Source: Oceanospirillaceae bacterium UBA2001
GTDB lineage: Bacteria; Pseudomonadota; Gammaproteobacteria; Pseudomonadales; Balneatricaceae
DNA: 14,816 nt
Assembly: GCA_002335115.1 (NCBI GenBank)
Contig: DDCR01000020.1
Location: forward strand, 1 to 14,816
Reading direction: 5' to 3'
A program made the translations under genes and the position numbers. The stretch's first letter is position 1; each line of letters begins with the position of its first letter. A model generated the notes under the pieces. That model searched no databases. It was not told where the DNA came from and was given only the letters and a program-made list of their open reading frames with translations. Below, in pieces: positions 7,383 to 14,816 of this stretch.

Positions 7383-9323
7383 ATGAGTGATGTGAATATT
7401 TACCCAGCAGATGCATCAATTGCTCAGACCTCTGGTTTGAATTTAAAAAAGCGTGCAACTATGTATCAGCAGTCTGTTGCAGATCCAGAAGAATTTTGGC
7501 GTCAGCAAGGCAATCGTATTGACTGGATTAAAGCGCCTTCTCAAATTAAGAATACCCGTTATACTCCTAATGATGTCTCCATTCAGTGGTATGCAGATGG
7601 TCAATTAAATGTTGCGGCTAACTGTTTAGATCGTCATCTGGCGCAACATGGGGAAGAAATAGCGATTATTTGGGAGGGTGATGATCCAAGTCAATCACGC
7701 CATATCAGTTATCGAGAGTTACATCAGGAAGTTTGTCAGTTTAGTAATGCCTTATTGGCCAAAGGTGCAAAAAAAGGTGATGTAATCACCTTATATATGC
7801 CAATGATCCCAGAAGCTGCGGTAGCGATGTTAGCTTGTGCTCGAATTGGTGCTGTGCATTCGGTGATTTTTGGTGGCTTCTCACCGGATGCGATTGCAGG
7901 CCGTGTTCAAGGGGCTAAGAGCAATATAGTCATTACGGCTGATGAAGGCTTGCGTGGTGGTAAAAAGGTTAGTCTAAAAGCTAATGTTGATGCTGGATTA
8001 GCTAACGTGGATTGCGTTGATACTGTGATTGTTGTCAAACGCACAGGGTCTGATATTAATTGGGTGCAAGGTCGAGACTGTTGGTATGGTGATATTGTAG
8101 CTGCAGCTGATACACACCACGAAGCCCAAGCGATGGGTGCAGAAGACCCATTATTTATTCTTTATACGTCTGGCTCTACAGGCCAACCAAAAGGCTTAGA
8201 ACACTCCAGTGCAGGCTATTTAGTCTGGAGTGCTATGACCCATGAAATGGTCTTTGATTATAAGCCTGGTGATATTTATTGGTGTACGGCGGATGTTGGA
8301 TGGATCACTGGACATAGCTATGTTGTTTATGGTCCGCTGGCTAATCGTGCCACTACCCTAATGTTTGAGGGGGTTCCTAACTACCCAACCAATGCACGCT
8401 TTGGTCAAGTCATAGAAAAACATAAGGTTAATCAATTCTATACAGCGCCCACTGCAATCCGAGCCTTGATGCAACATGGTGATGATGTTTTAGCAGACTC
8501 TAATGTGTCCAGTATCCAAGTATTAGGCAGTGTTGGTGAACCTATAAACCCACAAGCATGGCTCTGGTATAGGCGAATTTTTAGTTCGGGTGATGTGCCG
8601 GTAGTGGACACTTGGTTTCAAACAGAAACAGGTGGTCATATGATCACGCCTTTGCCAGGGGCGGTAGATACTAAGCCAGGTTCAGCCACCTTGCCATTTT
8701 TTGGTGTCCAACCTGCCTTAGTCGATAATGAGGGCAGGGAATTAGAAGGTGTAGCAGAAGGTAACTTAGTTATTAAGGACAGCTGGCCTGGTCAAGCACG
8801 ATCTATCTGGGGTAACCATCAGCGTTTTCAAGAAACTTATTTTGCGACCTTTGACCATTACTATTTTACGGGGGACGGTGCAAGACGCGACGAAGACGGG
8901 TACTATTGGATCACAGGGCGGGTAGACGATGTGTTAAATGTCTCTGGTCATCGCATGGGTACGGCTGAAATTGAAAGCGCCTTAGTTGCTCACGCAACAG
9001 TGTGTGAAGCCGCGGTGGTGGGTTATCCTCATGAAATTAAGGGCCAAGGCATATACTGTTACGTCACTTTGCAAGACGGTGTTGTTGATAGTACTGAACT
9101 TTTGCAGGAATTAAGGCAGTGGGTTCGGGCTGAAATCGGTCCCATTGCGTCACCTGATTTAATTCAATTTGCACCAAATTTGCCAAAAACTCGCTCTGGA
9201 AAAATTATGCGTCGTATTCTGCGTAAAATTGCTGCCAACGACTTTAGTGAGTTGGGAGACACGTCTACTCTATCAGACCCAAGTGTGGTCAATGAACTCA
9301 TTGAGAAGCGCTGTAACAAATAA
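7383..9323 (+). CDS. acs: Acetyl-CoA synthetase (AMP-forming)
   Basis: Converts acetate, ATP and CoA to acetyl-CoA through acetyl-AMP, the high-affinity route for acetate assimilation. The 646-residue protein follows E. coli Acs (652) along its whole length. Visible are the P-loop-like [10 protein letters not shown] (262-271, with Gln for the usual Lys at 268), GWITGHSY (306-313), GSVGEPINP, the adenylate motif [30 protein letters not shown], and the C-terminal [11 protein letters not shown] with Lys607, the residue acetylated by Pat-type enzymes and removed by CobB in other bacteria. Phe412 replaces the pocket Trp (Salmonella W414) and Ile308 replaces Val310. The ATG at 7383 is supported by AGGAA eight bases upstream. 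It is followed by crbR after 37 bases and probably shares its transcript. Confidence 0.95.
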   Translation: MSDVNIYPADASIAQTSGLNLKKRATMYQQSVADPEEFWRQQGNRIDWIKAPSQIKNTRYTPNDVSIQWYADGQLNVAANCLDRHLAQHGEEIAIIWEGDDPSQSRHISYRELHQEVCQFSNALLAKGAKKGDVITLYMPMIPEAAVAMLACARIGAVHSVIFGGFSPDAIAGRVQGAKSNIVITADEGLRGGKKVSLKANVDAGLANVDCVDTVIVVKRTGSDINWVQGRDCWYGDIVAAADTHHEAQAMGAEDPLFILYTSGSTGQPKGLEHSSAGYLVWSAMTHEMVFDYKPGDIYWCTADVGWITGHSYVVYGPLANRATTLMFEGVPNYPTNARFGQVIEKHKVNQFYTAPTAIRALMQHGDDVLADSNVSSIQVLGSVGEPINPQAWLWYRRIFSSGDVPVVDTWFQTETGGHMITPLPGAVDTKPGSATLPFFGVQPALVDNEGRELEGVAEGNLVIKDSWPGQARSIWGNHQRFQETYFATFDHYYFTGDGARRDEDGYYWITGRVDDVLNVSGHRMGTAEIESALVAHATVCEAAVVGYPHEIKGQGIYCYVTLQDGVVDSTELLQELRQWVRAEIGPIASPDLIQFAPNLPKTRSGKIMRRILRKIAANDFSELGDTSTLSDPSVVNELIEKRCNK

Positions 9324-9360
9324 CTAAATTGTTTTTTTACATGTTTTAGGAGCAGCGTTT

Positions 9361-10023
9361 ATGTCTAATAACTACACTATTATCGTAGCCGACGACCACC
9401 CGCTGTTTCGGGCGGCATTGACTCAGGCCATCGGGACTCAAATTGAGGGTGCCGATGTGTTAGAAGCAGAGCACTTGCAGCACCTAGAACGCCAAATGAG
9501 TAACGAAATAGACTTGGTTATGCTCGATTTACATATGCCAGGCGCCAATGGCTTTTCTGGGCTCATCTACCTGCGCACGCACTACCCTAGTGTGCCAGTC
9601 GTTGTAGTTTCGGGTAATGAACAAGCGAGTGTCATCCACCGTGCTATGCATTTTGGAGCGGTGGGTTTTATTCCTAAATCTTCTTCGATGGCGGATATCA
9701 TAGATGCTGTTGGGGTGGTTCTGAATGGGGGCCAATGGGTACCCGCAGACTTGCCAGTTGCAGACCTCCAAATGGATGCTCAAGACAGTCAATTCGCTGA
9801 CCAGTTATCTAGTTTAACTCCCCAGCAGTTTAAGGTCATGGTGATGTTAACGGAGGGCCTGCTTAATAAACAAATAGCCTATGAACTGAGTGTGTCAGAA
9901 GCAACGGTGAAAGCACATGTCACTGCCATCTTGCGAAAGCTGGGTGTCTATAGTCGGACTCAAGCTGTTATTATGGCGGGCCGATTACGCATAGAGCACC
10001 CTCAAGACGAAGCTGTTAAATAA
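9361..10023 (+). CDS. crbR: LuxR/FixJ-type response regulator, CrbR-like (ErdR)
   Basis: A 220-residue two-component response regulator. The N-terminal receiver domain (about 5-120) has the acidic pair in VADDHPLF, phosphoacceptor Asp56 in MLDLHMPG, and the Lys in FIPKSSS. The C-terminal LuxR helix-turn-helix (about 150-212) reads SLTPQQFKVMVMLTEGL, then LNKQIAYELSVSEATVKAHV. Its position directly after acs (37 bases, AGGAG eight bases before the ATG) and facing a symporter-kinase fusion identifies it as the CrbR/ErdR type, which activates acs and acetate-uptake genes in Vibrio and Pseudomonas. It probably shares the acs transcript, giving positive feedback. The symbol rests on context plus domain type; LuxR-type regulators cannot be separated by eye. 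Confidence 0.88.
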   Translation: MSNNYTIIVADDHPLFRAALTQAIGTQIEGADVLEAEHLQHLERQMSNEIDLVMLDLHMPGANGFSGLIYLRTHYPSVPVVVVSGNEQASVIHRAMHFGAVGFIPKSSSMADIIDAVGVVLNGGQWVPADLPVADLQMDAQDSQFADQLSSLTPQQFKVMVMLTEGLLNKQIAYELSVSEATVKAHVTAILRKLGVYSRTQAVIMAGRLRIEHPQDEAVK

Positions 10024-10030
10024 GCGCTTA
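10021..10030. other. Palindromic junction holding both convergent stop codons
   Basis: TAAGCGCTTA is a perfect 10-base palindrome: the first three bases are the crbR stop and the last three, read on the other strand, are the crbS stop. Only four bases lie between the genes, so there is no room for a terminator between them, and transcripts must run into each other. Confidence 0.85.
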
Positions 10031-13000
10031 CTTCAGACGGCTTAGGGTGGCCCTCAGTGCGGCTGGTTTGAGGGGTTTGTTGAGTAGTAAGGCATCTTCA
10101 AGCGCGACTATTTTAGCCACTTCTTCGGTGCGATCTGCGGTGATACAGATGGCAGGTATTTGGTGCTGGTAAACTTGCCTTATCCTTGCAATAGCGGTGA
10201 TTCCTGTCTCACCTTGGTCTAAGTGATAATCTGCCAGTATAACGCTTGGCTGCAGGTCAGCATCTGCTATAGACTCCAGCGATTGAGAAACATTCAGGGC
10301 CGTAATGACCTTGCACCCCCAGCCTTCTAGCAACTGCTTCATACCCATTAGAATGGAAGCTTCGTTATCGATGCACAACACCGTCATGTTAGCAAGATTG
10401 CCACCACCGCCGCTATAGTAACTGTCTGTCGTGGCTTTAGTGGTGATTTTTGTGCTATCACCGGCAGGCACCCTCACTCCAAACAAACTGCCTTTGCCCT
10501 GCCACGATTTAATGGTTAACGGATGACCGAGTAACTTGGCAGTTCGGTCTGCAATAGCTAATCCTAAACCAAGCCCCCTGATGTCTTGTGTTTCTGGGTG
10601 ATCAAGACGTTTAAATTCATCAAATACCTCATCAAGCTTTTGTGGGGCAATGCCAACGCCTGTATCCCAGACTTGAATTTCAAGACTGTCCTGTTTGATT
10701 CTGCAACCCAATAGAACTCTGCCAGAGGGTGTATAACGCATGGCATTGGTTAAAAAGTTTTGTACGATGCGCCTTAGATGTTGTTCATCACTATAAATCG
10801 TTGCTTGACATGGGACATAGTTAAACTCAATGCCTTTTTGGTGACATAAGAGAGTTAGTTCTGCCGCCAATTTTTGTAACATCTGATCCGCTGGGAAATG
10901 ACTCAACTTTGGTGAAATGGTACCTGCGTCTAAGGTAGATATTTCCACTAAGGTACTGATGAGTTCTTCAGCTGCAACCAAAGAATCATCAAGATGGTGC
11001 AGGGTGTTTGCCAGTTCACCCTTAGGGTGCTGCTGTGATAAGGATGATGAAAATAATCGCGCTGCATTAAGAGGTTGCATTAAATCATGACTTGCGGCCG
11101 CTAAAAATCGTGTCTTACTCTGGTTAGCTTGGTCGGCCCCAATTTTGGCACGGCTTAATAGGTCGTTGGCAACAACGAGGGCATTGGTTCGATCTTCGAC
11201 CCGCTCTTCGAGGGTTTCATTGGTTTCTTTTAACGCAGCTTCAATGCGTTTATGGTTAGTAATGTCCATGTAAGTGTTTACATATCCACCCCCAAGCATG
11301 GCATTACCGCGCACCTCAAATACGGCACCATCGGCTCGATAGCGCAGGTGAGTATTGCTAATGCCTTGCTGCAAGGTACTTAGGCGGTGCTCAACTTGTT
11401 GTTCAATTGCGCCGGGGCCGTAGTCCCCGTTTAAGGCATTGTGGCGGATGACCTCTACAATCGGTCTGCCGATAGTGATCAGTCCTTCAGGGAATTGGAA
11501 CATGGCCTGGTAGCGCTGGTTCCAAACCACCAGACGCATGTCTTTATCAACAACACTAATGCCTTGGTCAATGTGTTCTATGGTTGATTGGAGCATGGAG
11601 CGGTTAAATTTATAAAGTGCTGAAGCTTCATCGGCGATTGACACTACGTCACCGAGGTGCATTTCAGTACCCTGCAGACTAGAAGCAACTATAATACGTG
11701 CTGACGACGCCCCAATAACTCCCGCTAAAAGACGCTCAGCATAACTAGCAATTGTTTGGTCAATGGGGTCATTTGGGTTAAGTTGTCGATTTTGGTTGTG
11801 AGAGAAGTCTTGAAAAGCTTCATGGGTTCGATTAGATCCCAAAAAGCGTTCACAGAGTATTTGTAAGTCGCTAAAGCGTGTATTTTCAAATTGGGTATCA
11901 GCGCTGATGATAGAATAACTTAACCTTAAGTCAACAAAGTGGTCAGCCTGAATGCGGTCTTGTAGGCGAACTTGGGTCAATCGAGATACCCACACAAAGG
12001 CTAAAATATTCAAGCTTAGGGATAATAAAGTGGCATGGGTGATAGGGTCGAAGCCACTCAGGCCAAACATTGATGTGGGTCTAAGCCAGCTTAAACCAAA
12101 CAACCCCTGCTCTACCAAGCTTAAAGTATCAAACCCTAGCCCGCTAAGATTGGGAACCAACAGAGTGTATAGCCAGATAGTGAAACCAATACTCAGTCCA
12201 GCTAATGCCCCATACCGATTACCCTGACGCCAGAATACCGCTCCAATTAATGCGGGGGCGAACTGGGCCACTGCAACAAAGGCCGTTAGACCGAGTGAAA
12301 CGAGGCTTTTACCATCGCCAATGAGTAAAAAATAGCCGTAGGCAGCTAGTAACATAGCCACAATGACTACCCGCCGAACCCTCAGTAATAAGCGCCCAAT
12401 ATTTTTGTCCTCAGATGCTTGTAAGGGTGATAAGTGGAAAATGACAGGCATGATTATATCGTTGCAAATCATAGTGCTAATAGACACGGTAGCGACAATA
12501 ACCATACCTGTGGCAGCAGATAGTCCGCCAATATAAGCTAAGGTCGCTAAGCTGTGTGCCCCCTGACTTAGAGGAATCATTAACACGTAGGTATCTGTAG
12601 CAATGCCTTGACCATTGAAAAGAAAATTTCCAGCGGCGGCAATTGGCAGCATGAAAATACAGAAAATGACAAGGTAAAGTGGAAATAACCAGCGCGCTGT
12701 ATGTAAGTCATTTGGGTCGGTATTTTCAACAATGCCTACTTGGAATTGTCGCGGCAGGCAGAGCATGGCTAGCAAAGCCAGCAAGGTTTCTGTTAAGAAA
12801 CTAATCTTGAGTGGGTTAAAGTCGTCCAGTTGCTGTTTTAGTCCACTTTGGTTGATGTGATGGCTTAAGTCTCCAATGCCATCAAACAAGCTAAAGGTCA
12901 CAAATACGCCCACGGCTACAAATGCAACAAGCTTAACGATAGATTCAAAGGCAATGGCCAACACCATCCCTCGGTGATGTTCGCTCGTATCTATTTGGCG

Positions 13001-13528
13001 GGTGCCAAATAGAATGGCAAAAGCTGCCATTAATATTGCAATGACCAAGGCCGTATTACTAGACCCAAAGTCTGAGCTGCCACTACCTGACACCATAATA
13101 GTAAAACTTTGCGCCACAGCTTTGAGCTGCAATGCTATATAGGGCAGTATGCCCAGGGTGGCCATGACTGTAATTACAATCGCTAAGCTACGACTTTTGC
13201 CGTATCGAGACGCTATAAAATCGGCAATGGTGGTAAGGTTTTCTTGTTTAGCAATGAGTATAATTTTATAAACTAAGCCCCACCCAAAGATAAAAAGCAT
13301 AATGGGACCAAGGTAAATAGAGAGGAACTCCCAACCTTGGGTAGCCCGCGAAACAGACCCATAAAAAGTCCATGAGGTGCAATAGACTGCCAAAGATAAA
13401 CTATAAATAACCGGTTGGCTGAGTAATTTCGAGCTGTTTTGACGACGATTATCACCGTAGTAGGCAATGCCAAATAACAAACCAACGTAGGCTAAAGATA
13501 TAAATAGAATAACCCAAATATCAAGCAT
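10028..13528 (-). CDS. crbS: CrbS-like symporter-linked hybrid sensor histidine kinase
   Basis: Inner-membrane sensor of 1166 residues, partner of the adjacent response regulator. Residues about 1-515 form a sodium:solute symporter (SSS/PutP) domain with roughly 13 hydrophobic segments; about 525-620 is a soluble linker of the STAC type found in these proteins; a PAS domain spans about 640-750 (STIEHIDQGISVVDKDMRLVVWN). The kinase core has His814 in AASHDLMQPLNAA, an N-box NFLTNAMRYTPSG, and G boxes VWDTGVGIAP and GLGLGLAIADRTAKLLG. The C-terminal receiver (about 1045-1166) has Asp1100 in LADYHLDQG and Lys1151 in LNKPLKP. No residue is missing. CrbS/MxtR homologues respond to acetate and induce acs. 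It likely phosphorylates CrbR. The ATG at 13528 has AAAGG (13536-13540) as ribosome site. Whether the SSS part still transports is unknown. Confidence 0.92.
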   Translation of the reverse strand: MLDIWVILFISLAYVGLLFGIAYYGDNRRQNSSKLLSQPVIYSLSLAVYCTSWTFYGSVSRATQGWEFLSIYLGPIMLFIFGWGLVYKIILIAKQENLTTIADFIASRYGKSRSLAIVITVMATLGILPYIALQLKAVAQSFTIMVSGSGSSDFGSSNTALVIAILMAAFAILFGTRQIDTSEHHRGMVLAIAFESIVKLVAFVAVGVFVTFSLFDGIGDLSHHINQSGLKQQLDDFNPLKISFLTETLLALLAMLCLPRQFQVGIVENTDPNDLHTARWLFPLYLVIFCIFMLPIAAAGNFLFNGQGIATDTYVLMIPLSQGAHSLATLAYIGGLSAATGMVIVATVSISTMICNDIIMPVIFHLSPLQASEDKNIGRLLLRVRRVVIVAMLLAAYGYFLLIGDGKSLVSLGLTAFVAVAQFAPALIGAVFWRQGNRYGALAGLSIGFTIWLYTLLVPNLSGLGFDTLSLVEQGLFGLSWLRPTSMFGLSGFDPITHATLLSLSLNILAFVWVSRLTQVRLQDRIQADHFVDLRLSYSIISADTQFENTRFSDLQILCERFLGSNRTHEAFQDFSHNQNRQLNPNDPIDQTIASYAERLLAGVIGASSARIIVASSLQGTEMHLGDVVSIADEASALYKFNRSMLQSTIEHIDQGISVVDKDMRLVVWNQRYQAMFQFPEGLITIGRPIVEVIRHNALNGDYGPGAIEQQVEHRLSTLQQGISNTHLRYRADGAVFEVRGNAMLGGGYVNTYMDITNHKRIEAALKETNETLEERVEDRTNALVVANDLLSRAKIGADQANQSKTRFLAAASHDLMQPLNAARLFSSSLSQQHPKGELANTLHHLDDSLVAAEELISTLVEISTLDAGTISPKLSHFPADQMLQKLAAELTLLCHQKGIEFNYVPCQATIYSDEQHLRRIVQNFLTNAMRYTPSGRVLLGCRIKQDSLEIQVWDTGVGIAPQKLDEVFDEFKRLDHPETQDIRGLGLGLAIADRTAKLLGHPLTIKSWQGKGSLFGVRVPAGDSTKITTKATTDSYYSGGGGNLANMTVLCIDNEASILMGMKQLLEGWGCKVITALNVSQSLESIADADLQPSVILADYHLDQGETGITAIARIRQVYQHQIPAICITADRTEEVAKIVALEDALLLNKPLKPAALRATLSRLK

Positions 13529-13586
13529 GATATGCCTTTAAAGTAAAACTAGGGACAGTAAAACTAGAGTGAAACAACTCAACCTA

Positions 13587-13595
13587 TTTATAACA
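13587..13595 (-). promoter_or_regulatory. Candidate extended -10 promoter of crbS
   Basis: Read on the minus strand this is TGTTATAAA, an extended -10 (TGnTATAAA). No good -35 is present, which is acceptable for extended -10 promoters. The predicted leader is about 50 bases and contains the 11-base direct repeat. Confidence 0.4.
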
Positions 13596-13680
13596 TGGTA
13601 GCCGGTTTTATGCCTTAAAACTGATTTTTATGAAAACATAATAAAATCATATACCTAAAAATAATTCCTTAGGTCGCTAT

Positions 13681-13747
13681 ACTAAAGTCTAACAACTTTT
13701 TGGGCTAATTCAAGGTGTCTTGATGGGTGGTAACTTTAGACTTTAGT
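13681..13747. promoter_or_regulatory. Long-spaced 12-base inverted repeat with tandem ACTTTAG
   Basis: ACTAAAGTCTAA (13681-13692) and TTAGACTTTAGT (13736-13747) are exact reverse complements 43 bases apart. The right arm lies inside two tandem ACTTTAG units (13733-13739, 13740-13746). The right arm is centred about 52 and the left about 107 bases upstream of the predicted start of the DUF4212 transcript. Candidate CrbR operator; the protein is inferred from context. Confidence 0.5.
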
Positions 13748-13758
13748 CGACATTTTCG

Positions 13759-13787
13759 TTGCCCTAAATGTCGCAAATGGGTATAAT
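13759..13787 (+). promoter_or_regulatory. Sigma70 promoter of the DUF4212-symporter operon
   Basis: TTGCCC (13759-13764) and a perfect TATAAT (13782-13787) are separated by exactly 17 bases. Transcription should begin near 13794, giving a leader of about 28 bases. It is the best-matching promoter in the window. Confidence 0.6.
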
Positions 13788-13821
13788 TCGGAATTTATAA
13801 AATAATAAAAATAAGCACATT

Positions 13822-14082
13822 ATGAATCCCGATACAGATACAGCAACGCAGTATTGGCGTCGCAATTTACAAATAATTTTCTCCTACCTCGCCGTTTGGT
13901 TTTTGGTTTCCTTCGGTTGCGGCATTGTCTTTGTCGATGAGCTTAATCAATTCAACCTGTTTGGTTTTAAACTGGGTTACTGGTTTGCTAATCAAGGCAG
14001 TATTTTTGTCTTTTCTGCCTTAACCATTGCTTATGCAGTGCGCATGAGCCACCTTGATAATGAGTTTGATGTGCACGAATAA
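13822..14082 (+). CDS. DUF4212 protein, symporter small subunit
   Basis: An 86-residue inner-membrane protein of the DUF4212 family (sodium:solute symporter small subunit of the VC_2704 type). It has an N-terminal soluble stretch with the family YWRRNLQI motif (12-19) and two hydrophobic segments at about 19-40 and 56-76, connected by a loop with FGFKLGYWFANQGS. The segment after the second helix is short and acidic. It always precedes a symporter large subunit in related genomes, as here, where the gap is 53 bases. Transcription starts from its own promoter; the ribosome site before the ATG is weak (TAAG). Confidence 0.93.
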   Translation: MNPDTDTATQYWRRNLQIIFSYLAVWFLVSFGCGIVFVDELNQFNLFGFKLGYWFANQGSIFVFSALTIAYAVRMSHLDNEFDVHE

Positions 14083-14110
14083 GTCTGAGTAATGCCTATT
14101 TTCAGTCACT

Positions 14111-14123
14111 TGATTATTAATCA
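14111..14123. repeat. Small AT-rich inverted repeat before the symporter gene
   Basis: TGATTA and TAATCA flank a single T, immediately before the AGGA ribosome site of the symporter gene. The stem is too weak to block translation by itself, so a function is doubtful. Confidence 0.35.
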
Positions 14124-14135
14124 TAGGAATTTAAC

Positions 14136-14816
14136 ATGAGCCTAGAAGCGCTCACTTATACCTTTGTCGTCGGATCGTTTGTTATTTATATCGCTATTGC
14201 CTTTTGGAGCAGAGCGTCAAGTACACAAGAATTCTATGTTGCTGGGGGTGGAGTCACACCTTTAGCCAATGGCATGGCTACGGCTGCGGATTGGATGTCA
14301 GCCGCATCATTTATCTCCTTAGCAGGAATTGTTTCTTTTGCTGGCTATGATGCTAGTGGTTATATTATGGGTTGGACGGGTGGTTATGTGCTGTTGGCGC
14401 TTCTGTTGGCTCCTTATTTGCGTAAATTTGGTAAATTCACTATTCCCGATTTTGTAGGCGATCGTTATTACTCAGGAGTTGCGAGAGTGGTGGCCGTGAT
14501 TTGTGTGATGTTTATCTCTTTTACCTACATCTCTGGGCAAATGCGGGGTACGGGTATCGTATTCTCGCGCTTTTTGCAGGTAGAAATTGATACGGGCATC
14601 ATGATCGGCATGGCAGTCGTGTTTGTGTATGCCGTGTTAGGGGGTATGAAAGGTATTACTTATACCCAAGTGGCTCAGTATTGTGTCATGATTTTTGCCT
14701 TTACAGTGCCTGCACTGTTTCTAACCTTTTCAATGACTGGACATTTATTACCTCAAACTGGACTGGGAGCGACTTTAAATAATGGCATGTCAGTTTTGGA
14801 CCACCTTGATGGTTTA
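14136..14816 (+). CDS. Sodium:solute (acetate) symporter large subunit, partial
   Basis: The first 227 codons of an SSS-family symporter, cut by the window end, so the C-terminus is not seen. The ATG at 14136 has AGGA at 14125-14128 as ribosome site. Features match the ActP / VC_2705 group: a first membrane segment at 5-25, [24 protein letters not shown] at about 33-55 (the conserved [12 protein letters not shown] signature), [37 protein letters not shown], and [17 protein letters not shown], with [12 protein letters not shown] later. Together with the DUF4212 small subunit it should import acetate or a related short monocarboxylate with sodium. Placement beside acs and crbSR supports acetate; the substrate is an inference, so no symbol is given. 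Confidence 0.92.
   Translation, partial: MSLEALTYTFVVGSFVIYIAIAFWSRASSTQEFYVAGGGVTPLANGMATAADWMSAASFISLAGIVSFAGYDASGYIMGWTGGYVLLALLLAPYLRKFGKFTIPDFVGDRYYSGVARVVAVICVMFISFTYISGQMRGTGIVFSRFLQVEIDTGIMIGMAVVFVYAVLGGMKGITYTQVAQYCVMIFAFTVPALFLTFSMTGHLLPQTGLGATLNNGMSVLDHLDGL

Larger units (their letters stand above)
13529..13821. other. Divergent regulatory region between crbS and the symporter operon
   Basis: This 293-base stretch carries promoters for both sides. It holds an 11-base direct repeat agtaaaactag (13542-13552 and 13557-13567) in the crbS leader, A/T-rich tracts at 13625-13670, a long-spaced 12-base inverted repeat (13681-13692 and 13736-13747), a tandem ACTTTAG pair (13733-13746), and a near-consensus promoter for the DUF4212 gene. 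Confidence 0.7.

Noticed and set aside
9529..9792. 87-codon minus-strand frame opposite crbR
   Set aside because: Shadow of the receiver-domain coding sequence, with nothing independent to support it.
11952..12227. 91-codon plus-strand frame opposite crbS
   Set aside because: Shadow of the symporter-domain coding sequence; it has no ribosome site or family resemblance.

Overview
The window reads as ordinary chromosome from a marine-type gammaproteobacterium, plausibly of the Oceanospirillales/Marinobacter/Vibrio kind. This is judged from gene content (DUF2058, TtcA, TusA, YheU, DUF4212 plus a VC_2705-type symporter, a CrbS-type sensor), moderate GC and tight gene spacing. It shows no insertion sequence, phage gene, CRISPR array, tRNA or rRNA. 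The genus is inference only.

Left part (1-5710). The edge carries a short tandem heptamer repeat with an inverted copy and a 17-base palindrome. recQ (DNA helicase) follows, then a DUF2058 protein overlapping ttcA (tRNA 2-thiocytidine synthase). On the minus strand is an unrecognised 224-residue protein that looks like a shortened relative of the malate/L-lactate dehydrogenase (Ldh_2) family without its catalytic histidines. After a 476-base gap come a small alpha/beta hydrolase and a TusA-family sulfur carrier on the plus strand.

Middle (5711-7382). Three tightly packed minus-strand genes form one apparent operon: an unrecognised protein with a weak DnaQ-exonuclease-like outline, an SLT-lysozyme-like lipoprotein and a YheU/UPF0270 protein. 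A 371-base intergenic region follows and holds the acs promoter.

Right part (7383-14816). This is a self-contained acetate module: acs (acetyl-CoA synthetase) and crbR (LuxR-type response regulator) in one plus-strand operon; crbS (a sodium:solute-symporter/hybrid histidine kinase fusion) convergent with crbR and only 4 bases from it; and, divergent from crbS, a DUF4212 small subunit followed by its large symporter subunit, cut by the window end. In other gammaproteobacteria CrbS/CrbR (also named MxtR/ErdR) activates acs and acetate-symporter genes, so sensor, regulator, enzyme and transporter are all together here.

The acs and DUF4212 promoters both carry inverted or tandem ACTTT-containing elements centred about 52 bases upstream of the predicted transcription starts. 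These are good candidates for the CrbR operator. The Acs enzyme itself has an unusual Trp-to-Phe change at the residue that sets the acetate pocket. No wholly new system is evident; the best leads are these operators, the Acs pocket change and the degenerate Ldh_2-like protein.
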